From: Kaistia algarum
Lineage (GTDB): Bacteria; Pseudomonadota; Alphaproteobacteria; Rhizobiales; Kaistiaceae
Length of the DNA stretch: 64,000 nt
Direction: 5' to 3'
Assembly (NCBI RefSeq): GCF_026343945.1
Contig: NZ_JAPKNJ010000001.1
Span: 1,674,001 to 1,738,000, forward strand
Below are positions 1 to 8,261 of the stretch, one piece after another. A program made the translations under genes and the position numbers. How positions within the stretch are numbered: the first letter of the stretch is position 1; each line of letters starts with the position of its first letter. Under the pieces are notes generated by a model. That model was not told where the DNA came from. It ran no database searches and worked only from the letters and a program-made list of their open reading frames with translations.

Positions 1-121
1 ATTTTCCAGCCCCGTTCGGGCCGACGACCACCGCGACTTGTCCCGGCGCAATGGCGACCGAGACGTCGGAAAGCAGTTGCCGCGTTCCGGCCCGGACCGT
101 GATTCTCTCTGCCTCGATCAT
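1..121 (-). CDS. hmuV: Heme ABC transporter ATP-binding protein, N-terminal fragment
   Basis: Only the first 40 codons are in the window; the gene runs off the left edge. The reading starts MIEAERITVRAG and reaches a Walker A motif, GPNGAGK, at the edge, so it is an ABC ATPase of the FecE/HmuV type. It would power heme import through the HmuU permease at the cytoplasmic membrane. It lies 26 bp downstream of hmuU on the same strand and is the last visible gene of the hmuP-T-U-V operon. The assignment to heme rather than siderophore or cobalamin rests on the neighbouring HmuP and heme receptor genes. Confidence 0.85.
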   Translation of the reverse strand, partial: MIEAERITVRAGTRQLLSDVSVAIAPGQVAVVVGPNGAGK

Positions 122-147
122 TTGGGGCCTATCCGATCACAATTTGT

Positions 148-1227
148 CTACAGATCGATGACGCCGCGTCGGCGCAGCAGGATGGAGAGGAAGACGGGCG
201 CGCCGAGGACGGCCGTGACAATACCGATCGGCAGTTCCGCCGGCGCGACGATCGTGCGGCAGATCATGTCCGCCGCGATCAGCAGCGCGGCGCCCAGGAG
301 CGCGCTGCCCGGAAGCAGCGTGCGATGCTCCGGCCCGATGGCGAGCCGCAGCACATGCGGCACGATGATGCCGACGAAGCCGATGACGCCACAGAAGGCG
401 ACGGCGGCGCCCACTGCCAGCGCCACCGCGAAAACGACCAGCATCTTCAGCCGCTGAACGTCGATACCGAGGTGGCGCGCCTCCGCTTCCCCCAGCACCA
501 GCGCGTCGAGGCCGCGGGCAATGAACGGCATCAGCGCCAGAACGGCGAGAATCGGCGGCGAGGCGATGAGGATCTTCAGCCAGGTGGCGCCGCCGAGGCT
601 GCCCATCGACCAGAATGTCAGTTCGCGGAGTTGCAGATCGTCGGAGCGGAAGACGAGATAGGAGGTTACGGCGCTCGCCAGCGCGCCGATGGCGATGCCG
701 GCGAGCAGCATCGTTCCGACCGACGTGCGCCCTTGCCGAGTCGCAATGGCGTAAAGCGCGAATGTGGTGGCAAATCCGCCGAAAAACGCAGCGACTGGCA
801 GCGCGCCGATCTTCAGCAAGCCGGTGATCGGCAGAAGCAAAGCCGGACCCAGCACGATCACCAGCACGGCGCCAAGCGCCGCTCCCGAGGAGACACCGAC
901 CAGCCCCGGATCGGCGAGCGGGTTGCGGAACAGGCCCTGCAGCATGGCGCCGGCAACCGCGAGCGCCGCGCCGGCGAGCGCGCCAAGCAGCGTGCGCGGA
1001 ATGCGGATATCGAAGAGGATGACGTGGTTGGTGCCCTGAAGCGCATCGACCCGCCCGGAAACCGCGTCGACGAGCAGCCCCCAGACTTCGCCCGTCGAAA
1101 GCCCGGAAGGGCCGACGCAGAGCGACAGCACGACGGTCGCGGCGAGAACTGCCGCCAGGATTGCCAGCACGATGCTGGCGCGGCCGCGCCGATCTCCCGT
1201 CGCGGCCGCTGAGAGAACCAGTGCCAT
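148..1227 (-). CDS. hmuU: Heme ABC transporter permease HmuU (FecCD family)
   Basis: A 359-residue polytopic membrane protein of the FecCD/BtuC family, the expected length. Hydrophobic segments run from about residue 18 to the C-terminus (about ten). Family landmarks include the early R-I-P-R-T stretch and GVIGFVGIIVPHVLRL near residues 270-290, the cytoplasmic coupling region that contacts the ATPase. It would form the channel for heme passing from HmuT to the cytoplasm. Its ATG overlaps the hmuT stop codon (TGATG), indicating translational coupling. The heme specificity is inferred from context. Confidence 0.9.
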   Translation of the reverse strand: MALVLSAAATGDRRGRASIVLAILAAVLAATVVLSLCVGPSGLSTGEVWGLLVDAVSGRVDALQGTNHVILFDIRIPRTLLGALAGAALAVAGAMLQGLFRNPLADPGLVGVSSGAALGAVLVIVLGPALLLPITGLLKIGALPVAAFFGGFATTFALYAIATRQGRTSVGTMLLAGIAIGALASAVTSYLVFRSDDLQLRELTFWSMGSLGGATWLKILIASPPILAVLALMPFIARGLDALVLGEAEARHLGIDVQRLKMLVVFAVALAVGAAVAFCGVIGFVGIIVPHVLRLAIGPEHRTLLPGSALLGAALLIAADMICRTIVAPAELPIGIVTAVLGAPVFLSILLRRRGVIDL

Positions 1228-2222
1228 CAGTTCGCCGCCGTACTCGCCGGGAGCGAGAGGCCCGGATAGAGGGAGTGAGCGAGATCGCGCGCCGCATCGG
1301 CGGTTCGCGGGCCAAAGCCGAGGAGATAGAGCCCGTCCATCACTACCAGCGACTTCGACGCAGCGGCCGGGGTGGCGGCCAGCGCCGCAACCGCGAACAG
1401 CTTCTCGGGCGTCTGCGGCTCCGAGCCTGGCCGGTTCATCATGACGACGGCCTCAGGCGCGGCGGCGGCGAGCGCCTCGTCCGAGGCTGGCTTGTAGCCG
1501 GGAATCGCCGCCATCGGATTGACCCCGCCGGCGAGACGGATGATCGCATCGGCCGCCGTCTTCGATCCGGCCGCCAGTGGCCGGCCATCGGTAATGCTCA
1601 TCAGGAACACGACCTTCTTGCGATCCGCTTCGGGCAGCTTGGCGAGCGAAGTCGAAAGCGCCGCGAATTTCTGCTCGACATCGCCGGCCAGCGCCTCTCC
1701 CTTCGCTTCCTCGCCGAGAACGGCGGCGATCAGCCGAACTTTCTCGGCGATGCCTTCAGCGCTGTAGTGCTCCGGGACCATGACCATCGGCACGGAAGCG
1801 GCCTCGAGGATCTCGATCACCTCCTTCGGGCCGGAGCCCTCGACGGCGAGGATCAGGTCGGGCTTCATCGCCAGCACGCCTTCGGCGGAGAGCGCCCGCA
1901 TATAGCCGACATCGGGCTTCTCCAGCGCTTCCTTCGGATAGAAAGAGGTCGAATCGCGAGCGACGATCCGATCCGCCGCGCCAAGCGCATAGACGATCTC
2001 CGTCACTGCGCCGCCGATGGTGACGATGCGCTTCGCTTCCCCGATCACGACGTCGCGCCCTGCCGCGTCGCGGACCGTCCGCTCCGCCGCGATCGCCTGC
2101 ACGAGCGCCCCAAATGTGATGGCGATCGCCACGGCGAAGCCGAGCACGAGCCGCGCCTCGCGGCGGCGAAGATGCTCGCGCAGCGAGCCGGTGAAGATCA
2201 TCGGATGGACAGGAAGATGCAC
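1227..2222 (-). CDS. hmuT: Periplasmic heme-binding protein HmuT
   Basis: A 331-residue substrate-binding protein of the TroA/BtuF-like fold. A basic N-terminus followed by a hydrophobic segment at about residues 24-46 ending in QAIAAE looks like a Sec signal. The mature part has the family opening, RIVTIGGAVTEIVYALG, then a long linker helix and a second lobe. The chosen start is GTG at 2222 because a good ribosome site, AAAGGAGA, lies 8 nt upstream. An internal ATG seven codons later is possible. It would collect heme delivered by the outer-membrane receptor and pass it to HmuUV. It sits 13 bp after hmuP. Confidence 0.9.
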   Translation of the reverse strand: MHLPVHPMIFTGSLREHLRRREARLVLGFAVAIAITFGALVQAIAAERTVRDAAGRDVVIGEAKRIVTIGGAVTEIVYALGAADRIVARDSTSFYPKEALEKPDVGYMRALSAEGVLAMKPDLILAVEGSGPKEVIEILEAASVPMVMVPEHYSAEGIAEKVRLIAAVLGEEAKGEALAGDVEQKFAALSTSLAKLPEADRKKVVFLMSITDGRPLAAGSKTAADAIIRLAGGVNPMAAIPGYKPASDEALAAAAPEAVVMMNRPGSEPQTPEKLFAVAALAATPAAASKSLVVMDGLYLLGFGPRTADAARDLAHSLYPGLSLPASTAAN

Positions 2223-2235
2223 GGTCCGGTCTCCT

Positions 2236-2427
2236 TTACTTGTTCAGGATGAGCTTGCCGGCGCGAGTGAGGCGCAGCCGGTAGTCCTCGGTGCCATGGC
2301 GGATGACGATCTCGCGGCTGCCCATGAGGAGCTGGTCGCTCGGCACCACGCGCATGCCCTCGGGAACCGGGGGCGCAACACGGGTCGCGGCCGTCGGCTC
2401 GCCCGTTTCTTCTTCCGTCATCCGCAT
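2236..2427 (-). CDS. hmuP: Hemin uptake protein HemP/HmuP
   Basis: A 63-residue protein whose C-terminal half matches the short HemP/HmuP family: SREIVIRHGTEDYRLRLT followed by GKLILNK. In Bradyrhizobium and Sinorhizobium, HmuP is needed for expression of the outer-membrane heme receptor gene and is thought to act as a co-activator with the iron regulator Irr; I take this from the literature on the family. It is the first gene of the hmu operon here and faces the receptor gene, which fits that role. An upstream palindrome at 2469-2487 lies about 40 bp before its start. Confidence 0.88.
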   Translation of the reverse strand: MRMTEEETGEPTAATRVAPPVPEGMRVVPSDQLLMGSREIVIRHGTEDYRLRLTRAGKLILNK

Positions 2428-2468
2428 TCACCTTGAGCCGCACCCGCGGCAGTCTTGACAGGTTCTAA

Positions 2469-2487
2469 GTTGCGAGCTATTCGCAAC
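2469..2487. promoter_or_regulatory. 19-bp palindrome between hmuP and the heme receptor; Fur-family-like operator
   Basis: The intergenic region holds GTTGCGA-5 nt-TCGCAAC, a perfect 7-bp inverted repeat. The core TGCGA-N5-TCGCA resembles the TGCAAAT-N-ATTTGCA type box bound by alphaproteobacterial Fur/Mur proteins. It lies about 40 bp upstream of hmuP and about 180 bp upstream of the receptor ATG, so it could control both divergent units. The identity of the binder (Fur, Mur, Irr or RirA) is inference. Confidence 0.5.
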
Positions 2488-2668
2488 AATTTAGTTGACT
2501 GACGTACTCATCTTTTCCTATCACCGCAAGAGAAACATCGCTTCGATCCGCCGCTACGGGACTTCTTCTCCGGTGCCGGCGGTCCGCCAAGCACGCCAGT
2601 CCGCCGCGCCTCCTCGCGGGCCCGACAGCCAGCCAGGCCCTTCCCGAACTATGCAATTGGGGGCTCGA

Positions 2669-4948
2669 ATGAGCGTCGCGCGCTACAGGACAATCTTGAT
2701 GGCCGGATCGGCCATCCTTCTCATCTCAGCCCTCTCCGCGACGGCTGCCAAAGCCCAATCGGGATCGGCGGCGAAGACGGCTGCGGAAGGGACGGAGACC
2801 GAATCTTCGGCAGTCCTGCCGAAGATCGTCGTTACAGGCAGCGGCGCGAGCGCCAGCACCTCCCCGGCCGTATCGGCCAAGGAGGGAACGGCGATGGCCA
2901 CAACCACTACGGCCGAGCAGATCAACGATCGGTTCATCGACAGCTGGCAATCCTTCTCCAACCGGGCCGAGCCGGGCGTCACTTTCTCGTCGCAGACCAA
3001 CAGCATCAATGTCCGCGGCCTCGACCAGGGCAATGTGCTGACGACGCTTGACGGGATCCGTATTCCCTATCTTGGCGAGGGCGGGGCGCGCACCGGCACG
3101 AATGGCGGTCTCTCCACCTTCGACTTCGGCGCTCTGTCGACGATCGACGTGGTGCGCGGCGCCGATTCGAGCATCGCCGGCTCCGGCGCCATGGGCGGCA
3201 TCGTGGCACTGACCACGCTGTCGGCCGACGACATCATCCGCGAGGGCCGCAATTTCGGCTTCCTCACGAAGAACAGCTATTCGAGCGCCAACCAGAGCTT
3301 CGTTACCTCGAACGCCATTGCCGGCCGGATCAAAGATACATCGGTGCTGGTCCAGGGGTCCTACACGAACGGCCATGAGACCGAGACCATGGGCACGGTC
3401 GGGGGCTATGGCACGGCGCGCACCGAAGCCAACCCCATGGACTTCGACCAGTACAGCCTGCTCGGCAAGCTGAGCCAGCGCTTCGATGGCGGGCATGAGC
3501 TGACGCTGGCGGCCGAGACGTTCAAATATGATTCGACCACGGACGTCATGACCAGCCAGTCGACCACGGGCAATTATCGGCCGGGCGACTATACCGGAAG
3601 CGAGGTGGCCGAGCGCCAGCGCGTCTCGCTCACCTATGACTACAAGCCGGAAGAGGGTGGCGGCTTCCTGGATGGCGGCCAGATGATCGCCTACTGGCAG
3701 AACGTCCAGCAGGAATCCGGCACCGACGCCTACCGCACGACCTCGGTGATCGGGCCCTATGTCCGCCAGAACACCAACGAGATCGAGGAATACGGGCTGA
3801 AGGGCTGGGGCAACAAGAAGTTCGACGTCGCCGGCTACCAGAACAGCCTGACCTTTGGCGGCGAGATCTACCTGACCAACACGACGCAATATTCCTATGG
3901 CGTCGACAGCTGCCCGGCCAATCCTGCGCCGCGCTCGACCTGCTCGCAGCTCCACACCAACCAGGCCGATTCGCCCGATGCCGACGGCACGACCTTCGCC
4001 GCCTGGGTCCGGGACGACATCGCCCTGAACGACCAGCTGACCATCACCCCCGGCCTGCGCTACGACTGGTTCGAGCAGGTTCCGCAGGCGACGGAAGGCT
4101 ATAGTGCCAACGCGGCCTATAAAGGTCTTCCGGCGGAATCGTCCGGTTCCAAGCTGTCGCCGAGCCTGCTCGGCACCTGGCAGGCCACCAAGGATGTCTC
4201 CTTCTACGCGCAGTGGGCGCAGTCCTTCACCGCGCCGACCCCGGCCCAGCTCTACCTGACCTATGGCGGAGCCGGCGCCTATGTCGCGCTCGGCAATCCC
4301 GACCTGAAGCCGCAGGAAGGGTCTGGCTACGAGGCCGGCGTGAAGTTCGGAGATCGTGAACTCGGCGGCGGCGTCTCGCTCTTCAACAATTTCTACAAGA
4401 ACTTCATCGACGCCAAGTCGCTGACGGCGACCGAGGCGGCGGAGGCGGGCTATCCGCTGGCCAATTACCCCTATGGCGTGACGCGCTACGTCAACCTCGA
4501 GAGCGTCAACATCTACGGCATCGAGGCACGCGCCAACTGGCAGTTCGCCGAGAACTGGAAGACCTGGGGCTCCGTCGCCTGGATGGTCGGACAGGACCTC
4601 GCCAACGGCACCTGGCTCGACTCGGTACCGCCAGTGAAGGGCATCGTCGGCCTTGGCTACTTCACGGAAGACTGGGGCACCGACGTTCTCATCACCGCGG
4701 CCGCGCTCGATGCGCAGACGTCAGCCGCCTATCAGACGCCTGGCTATGCGGTCGCCGACTGGACGGTCTGGTGGCAGCCGAAGCAGGTCGAGGGCCTGCG
4801 CCTCCAGGCCGGCGTCTTCAACATCTTCGACGAGAAGTACTGGAACGCGCTCGACGTCCCGACGACGGTCACCGCGAGCAGCTCCAACCTCGACTACTAT
4901 TCCGAGCCGGGACGCAATTACCGCGTCAACCTGACCTATCAGTTCTAA
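2669..4948 (+). CDS. bhuR: TonB-dependent outer-membrane heme receptor
   Basis: A 759-residue TonB-dependent receptor. I chose the ATG at 2669 (MSVARYR) because a hydrophobic signal peptide ending in AAKAQ follows at once and a G-rich ribosome site precedes it; the open frame extends further upstream to 2495 without a signal. A TonB-box-like stretch PKIVVTG is near residue 50, a plug domain covers about 65-190 (NVRGLDQGN, DGIRIPY), and a 22-strand barrel runs to the C-terminal NLTYQF, with a terminal Phe as in outer-membrane proteins. Heme receptors carry FRAP and NPNL motifs; here these appear as SFTAPTPAQLYL and GNPDLKP. It faces the hmu operon and precedes a heme-degrading enzyme. The symbol is by analogy to Brucella/Bradyrhizobium. 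Confidence 0.88.
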   Translation: MSVARYRTILMAGSAILLISALSATAAKAQSGSAAKTAAEGTETESSAVLPKIVVTGSGASASTSPAVSAKEGTAMATTTTAEQINDRFIDSWQSFSNRAEPGVTFSSQTNSINVRGLDQGNVLTTLDGIRIPYLGEGGARTGTNGGLSTFDFGALSTIDVVRGADSSIAGSGAMGGIVALTTLSADDIIREGRNFGFLTKNSYSSANQSFVTSNAIAGRIKDTSVLVQGSYTNGHETETMGTVGGYGTARTEANPMDFDQYSLLGKLSQRFDGGHELTLAAETFKYDSTTDVMTSQSTTGNYRPGDYTGSEVAERQRVSLTYDYKPEEGGGFLDGGQMIAYWQNVQQESGTDAYRTTSVIGPYVRQNTNEIEEYGLKGWGNKKFDVAGYQNSLTFGGEIYLTNTTQYSYGVDSCPANPAPRSTCSQLHTNQADSPDADGTTFAAWVRDDIALNDQLTITPGLRYDWFEQVPQATEGYSANAAYKGLPAESSGSKLSPSLLGTWQATKDVSFYAQWAQSFTAPTPAQLYLTYGGAGAYVALGNPDLKPQEGSGYEAGVKFGDRELGGGVSLFNNFYKNFIDAKSLTATEAAEAGYPLANYPYGVTRYVNLESVNIYGIEARANWQFAENWKTWGSVAWMVGQDLANGTWLDSVPPVKGIVGLGYFTEDWGTDVLITAAALDAQTSAAYQTPGYAVADWTVWWQPKQVEGLRLQAGVFNIFDEKYWNALDVPTTVTASSSNLDYYSEPGRNYRVNLTYQF

Positions 4949-5002
4949 GAGGCTCGCGAGAACGGCAGGCTGGGTGGTGTGGTGACGCCCGCCCTGCCAA
5001 GG

Positions 5003-5031
5003 GGAGGGAAGGCGCAAGACGTCTTCCCTCC
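5003..5031 (+). terminator. Hairpin between heme receptor and heme monooxygenase genes
   Basis: GGAGGGAA-13 nt-TTCCCTCC forms a perfect 8-bp stem, followed after four bases by a short CTTTT tract. It lies in the 153-bp gap between the receptor stop and the small monooxygenase gene. It may be a leaky terminator or a processing site that lowers read-through into the downstream gene. The T-tract is short, so termination is uncertain. Confidence 0.4.
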
Positions 5032-5101
5032 TCGACTTTTCAGGGTCGATGCGACTGCACCGTCCCGACGCACCCGACCGGCACGCAAAAGGAATTGTGA
5101 A

Positions 5102-5410
5102 ATGTATATCGCCATGAACCGCTTTCAGGTCATCAAGGGGTCGGAGGCCGACTTCGAGGAGGTCTGGCGCACGCGCGACCGCCATCTGAACGAACTGGAA
5201 GGCTACATCGACTTCCATCTCCTGAAGGGACCGGAAGCGGAGGACCACACGCTCTATTCCTCGCACACGATCTGGAAGACGAAGGACGATTTCGTCGCCT
5301 GGACGAAATCCGAGCAGTTCCGCAAGGCCCACAAGGGTGCGGGCGACCGCAAGCCGATGTTCATCGGCCATCCGGTTTTCGAAGGCTTCGAGACGGTCGA
5401 AGGCGTCTGA
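5102..5410 (+). CDS. hmuQ: IsdG-type heme-degrading monooxygenase (HmuQ/HmuD-like)
   Basis: A 102-residue protein of the antibiotic-biosynthesis monooxygenase (ABM) fold. It opens MYIAMNRFQV and contains the Asn-Arg pair and the FRKAHKGAG segment that includes the likely heme-ligand His, as in IsdG/HmuQ proteins. In Bradyrhizobium, HmuQ and HmuD open heme to release iron in the cytoplasm. Placement directly after the heme receptor supports this rather than a quinol monooxygenase role. A ribosome site AAAAGGA precedes the ATG. A strong terminator follows at 5437-5478. Confidence 0.85.
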   Translation: MYIAMNRFQVIKGSEADFEEVWRTRDRHLNELEGYIDFHLLKGPEAEDHTLYSSHTIWKTKDDFVAWTKSEQFRKAHKGAGDRKPMFIGHPVFEGFETVEGV

Positions 5411-5436
5411 CGCCGCCAGCTTCGCGATGCTGAAAC

Positions 5437-5478
5437 GGGCCTCTCTGCCGAAACCGGGCGGAGAGGCCCTTTTGTTTT
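5437..5478 (+). terminator. Rho-independent terminator after hmuQ
   Basis: GGGCCTCTC (5437-5445) pairs perfectly with GAGAGGCCC (5461-5469) and is followed by CTTTTGTTTT. The 9-bp GC-rich stem with a T-rich tail is a standard intrinsic terminator. It closes the receptor-hmuQ unit before the MFS gene. Confidence 0.85.
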
Positions 5479-5586
5479 GGGAAGGCCATGGCCAGCCCTC
5501 GCAGCGCGTCGTCTCGCGGTCGCGCGCCCCGACGTGCCTCCGGACGCAGGACACGGTCCTGTGAACGGCGCGTCCCGCCGCCCGGA

Positions 5587-5603
5587 TTGTCACTTAGTGA
5601 CAA
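5587..5603. promoter_or_regulatory. Perfect palindrome upstream of the MFS exporter
   Basis: TTGTCAC-TTA-GTGACAA is a perfect 7-bp inverted repeat with a 3-bp spacer, followed at once by an AT-rich stretch with its own dyad (AATAA-7 nt-TTATT, about 5611-5627). Such AT-rich DNA is rare in this window and marks the promoter of the MFS gene at 5701. A regulator of the TetR, MarR or LacI type would fit the geometry, but none is encoded nearby. Confidence 0.5.
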
Positions 5604-5700
5604 GACTGATAATAAGTCATCATTATTATATCAGTCGCCTTCGGGCCGGTCGCCATCGATTGCGAGGGTGGGCCGCCCCCGGCTTCGATGGAAGCGCACC

Positions 5701-7413
5701 ATGGTCCACAGACACCACAAGGCCCTTGGCCCCAACTACAAATGGGTCGTGCTCAGCAATACGACGCTCGGCATGCTCGCTGCCTCGATCAACGGCTCGA
5801 TCCTGCTGATCAGCCTGCCGGCGATCTTCCGCGGCATCGGGCTGAAGCCGCTGGAGCCGTCCAACGTCAACATCCTGCTCTGGTCGATCATGGGCTACAT
5901 GGTCGCGACCTCTGTGCTCGTCGTCGCCTTCGGGCGTCTCGGCGACAGCCTCGGCCGGGCGCGGGTCTATAATGCCGGGTTCCTGATCTTCACCATCGCT
6001 GCCATCGCGCTCAGCTTCATGCCGGGGGATGGCGCTTTTGCCGCCTGGTACCTGATCTTCGTGCGCATCGCGCAGGGCGTCGGCGGCGCCATGCTGATGG
6101 CGAATTCGACGGCGCTCCTGACCGATGCTTTCCCGACCCACCAGCGCGGCCTCGCGCTCGGCATCAACACCATCGCGGCGATCGGCGGATCCTTCCTCGG
6201 CCTCGTCATTGGCGGCCTGCTGGCGGATATCGACTGGCACCTCGTCTTCTGGATCAGCGTTCCCATCGGCGTCATCGGCACCGCCTGGGCCTATTGGCGG
6301 CTGCGCGACCGCATCCCGCCGCGCCATCGCCCGGTCGACTGGCTCGGCAACGCGACGTTCGGCATTGGCCTCATCCTGATCCTCATCGCCATCACCGAGG
6401 GCATCCAGCCCTATGGCGCCCACGCCATGGCCTGGACCAGCCCGGAAGTCGTCGGCCTGCTGGTGGTCGGCGTGGCGCTCCTCGTCGCCTTCGTCTTCGT
6501 CGAGCGGCGCGTCGCCTTTCCGATGTTCGATCTCAATCTCTTCCGCATCCGCGCCTTCACGGCCGGCAATCTCGCCAGCCTCTTCGCCGCCATCGGCCGC
6601 GGCGGGCTGCAGTTCATGCTGATTATCTGGCTGCAGGGCATCTGGCTGCCGCTGCATGGCTACTCCTTCGAGGAGACCCCGCTCTGGGCCGGCATCTTCA
6701 TGCTGCCGCTGACGCTCGGCTTCCTCGTCGCGACACCCGTCTCCGGCTATCTCTCCGACCATCACGGCGCCCGGCCCTTCGCCGTCGGCGGCATGATCAT
6801 CGGCGCGATCTCTTTCGCCGCGCTCATGGAGCTGCCGCCCGACTTCTCCTATCCGCTCTTCGCCCTCCTCCTGTTCCTGAACGGCCTCGGCTCCGGCCTC
6901 TTCATCGCGCCGAACTCGACCGCGATCATGAATTCGGTTCCCGCCGCCGAACGCGGTCAGGCCGCCGGCATGCGGGCGACGACCCTGAATTCCGGGCAGG
7001 TGCTGTCGATCGGCATCTTCTTCAGCCTGATGATCGCCGGGCTGACCGAAATGCTGCCGCAATCGATGGAAGCAGCGCTGATCGCCCAGAAGGTGCCGGC
7101 CGACATCGCCAGCCATGCGGCTTCTGCACCGGCAGTCGCGAGCCTCTTTGCCGCCTTCCTCGGTTACAATCCGATGGGCGAACTGATCCCGGCCGCCTCG
7201 CTTGCCTCGCTGCCGCAGGAGAGTGTCGCGGTCATCACCGGCAAGACCTTCTTCCCGCATCTCCTGGCCGAGCCATTCATGCATGGGCTGGTCTTCGCCT
7301 TCACCTTCTCGCTGATCCTCAACCTCCTGGCCGCCGCCGCGTCGTGGATGGCTGGCGGGCGCTATGTGCATGCCGACGAAGCGGCGCCAAGCCCGGCGAC
7401 CGCCGCTGAATGA
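5701..7413 (+). CDS. MFS transporter, DHA2 (EmrB/QacA) family, 14 membrane segments
   Basis: A 570-residue polytopic transporter. The length and about 14 hydrophobic segments fit the drug:H+ antiporter 2 family. The loop-2/3 signature reads FGRLGDSLGRARVYNAGF, and a motif-C-like stretch GGSFLGLVIGGLLAD is in segment 5. The ATG at 5701 is chosen because the hydrophobic part begins about 20 residues later; codons upstream are open but lack protein-like character. Its place between heme genes and a ferric-siderophore reductase suggests export of a siderophore or another metal-linked compound, but this is context only. No membrane-fusion partner is present. Confidence 0.85.
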   Translation: MVHRHHKALGPNYKWVVLSNTTLGMLAASINGSILLISLPAIFRGIGLKPLEPSNVNILLWSIMGYMVATSVLVVAFGRLGDSLGRARVYNAGFLIFTIAAIALSFMPGDGAFAAWYLIFVRIAQGVGGAMLMANSTALLTDAFPTHQRGLALGINTIAAIGGSFLGLVIGGLLADIDWHLVFWISVPIGVIGTAWAYWRLRDRIPPRHRPVDWLGNATFGIGLILILIAITEGIQPYGAHAMAWTSPEVVGLLVVGVALLVAFVFVERRVAFPMFDLNLFRIRAFTAGNLASLFAAIGRGGLQFMLIIWLQGIWLPLHGYSFEETPLWAGIFMLPLTLGFLVATPVSGYLSDHHGARPFAVGGMIIGAISFAALMELPPDFSYPLFALLLFLNGLGSGLFIAPNSTAIMNSVPAAERGQAAGMRATTLNSGQVLSIGIFFSLMIAGLTEMLPQSMEAALIAQKVPADIASHAASAPAVASLFAAFLGYNPMGELIPAASLASLPQESVAVITGKTFFPHLLAEPFMHGLVFAFTFSLILNLLAAAASWMAGGRYVHADEAAPSPATAAE

Positions 7414-7441
7414 TGTCACTTTCGCTTGCCTGAGTGCCCTT

Positions 7442-7470
7442 CGATATATATCTTACGCTATATCGTAAGA
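7442..7470. promoter_or_regulatory. Nested palindromes upstream of the siderophore-interacting protein; PadR/NfeR-type operator
   Basis: Two overlapping dyads are seen: CGATATA-10 nt-TATATCG (7442-7448 with 7459-7465) and TCTTACG-6 nt-CGTAAGA (7451-7470). In E. coli the homologous reductase gene nfeF (yqjH) is controlled by the PadR-family regulator NfeR (YqjI) through TATA-rich palindromes, and PadR-SIP pairs are common in proteobacteria. The site ends 17 bp before the ATG, where a repressor would block transcription. No PadR gene is in this window. Confidence 0.6.
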
Positions 7471-7486
7471 ATGATTTGGAGGCCGA

Positions 7487-8254
7487 ATGGCCATGGATAT
7501 TGGAACCGAACAGCGCCACGCGGCCCGCCGCGTGCGCCATGAAACGCGGCGCCGTCTGCTGACGGTCAAGGCGATCGAGGATGTGACGCCCCGCATGCGG
7601 CGGATCACTTTCTCGGCCGACACGATGGAGGGCTTCGAGAGCCTCGCGCCCGATGACCACATCAAGCTGTTCTTCGCAGCGCCTGAAGGTCCGCAGATGC
7701 GCGATTTCACGCCGCGCCGCTTCGACCGCGAGGCCGGCACGCTGGTGATCGATTTCGCCTTGCATGAGGCAGGCCCGGCCACGAGCTTTGCGGCCGGGGC
7801 GCGGATTGGCGACCCGCTGGAGATCGGTGGCCCGCGCGGATCAGCGGTCGTTGCCGACGATTTCGACTGGTACTGGCTGATCGGCGACGAGACGGCACTT
7901 CCGGCGATTGGCCGCTGGCTGGAGGAGGCCCGGCCGGGCCTCCCGATCCTGACGGCGATCGCGATTGCGGATGCATCTGAGCGTCAGGCGATCGAGACGA
8001 AGGCCGACTGGACTACGCTCTGGAGCCTCCGCAGCGAAGCCGGCACCGATGACGCCGCCGCTTTCATCGCCCTTCTCGCCGGACAGCCTCTTCCGCCCGG
8101 CGACGGTTTCATCTTCATTGCGGCCGAGACGAACGTCGCCCGCGCCGTGCGCCGCTATCTGACCGAAGAGCGCGGCCATCTGGAATCATGGATGAAGGCC
8201 GCCGGATACTGGAAGCGCGGCGAGGCCGATGCGCATGAGCGGATCGAGGACTGA
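7487..8254 (+). CDS. Siderophore-interacting protein, NADPH/FAD ferric-siderophore reductase
   Basis: A 255-residue protein of the SIP family (FAD-binding 9 plus SIP C-terminal domain), the usual length. The N-terminal half has TPRMRRITF and the FAD-binding MRDFTPRRFD; GGPRGSAVV is the flavin/nucleotide junction and DETALPAIGRWLEE marks the NAD(P)H domain. It ends ESWMKAAGYWKRGEADAHE, the family signature that includes a conserved Lys. It would reduce Fe(III)-siderophore in the cytoplasm to release iron. The ribosome site GGAGG lies 4 nt before the ATG at 7487; MDIG two codons on is an alternative. Confidence 0.92.
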   Translation: MAMDIGTEQRHAARRVRHETRRRLLTVKAIEDVTPRMRRITFSADTMEGFESLAPDDHIKLFFAAPEGPQMRDFTPRRFDREAGTLVIDFALHEAGPATSFAAGARIGDPLEIGGPRGSAVVADDFDWYWLIGDETALPAIGRWLEEARPGLPILTAIAIADASERQAIETKADWTTLWSLRSEAGTDDAAAFIALLAGQPLPPGDGFIFIAAETNVARAVRRYLTEERGHLESWMKAAGYWKRGEADAHERIED

Positions 8255-8261
8255 GCGGCCC

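Noticed and set aside
2495..2668. N-terminal extension of the heme receptor
   Set aside because: The codons before ATG 2669 encode a basic stretch with no signal; a proper signal peptide begins at 2669.
5626..7419. A 597-codon open frame antisense to the MFS gene
   Set aside because: It is a GC-rich shadow: charged low-complexity composition, no family motif, while the sense frame has 14 membrane segments and MFS motifs.
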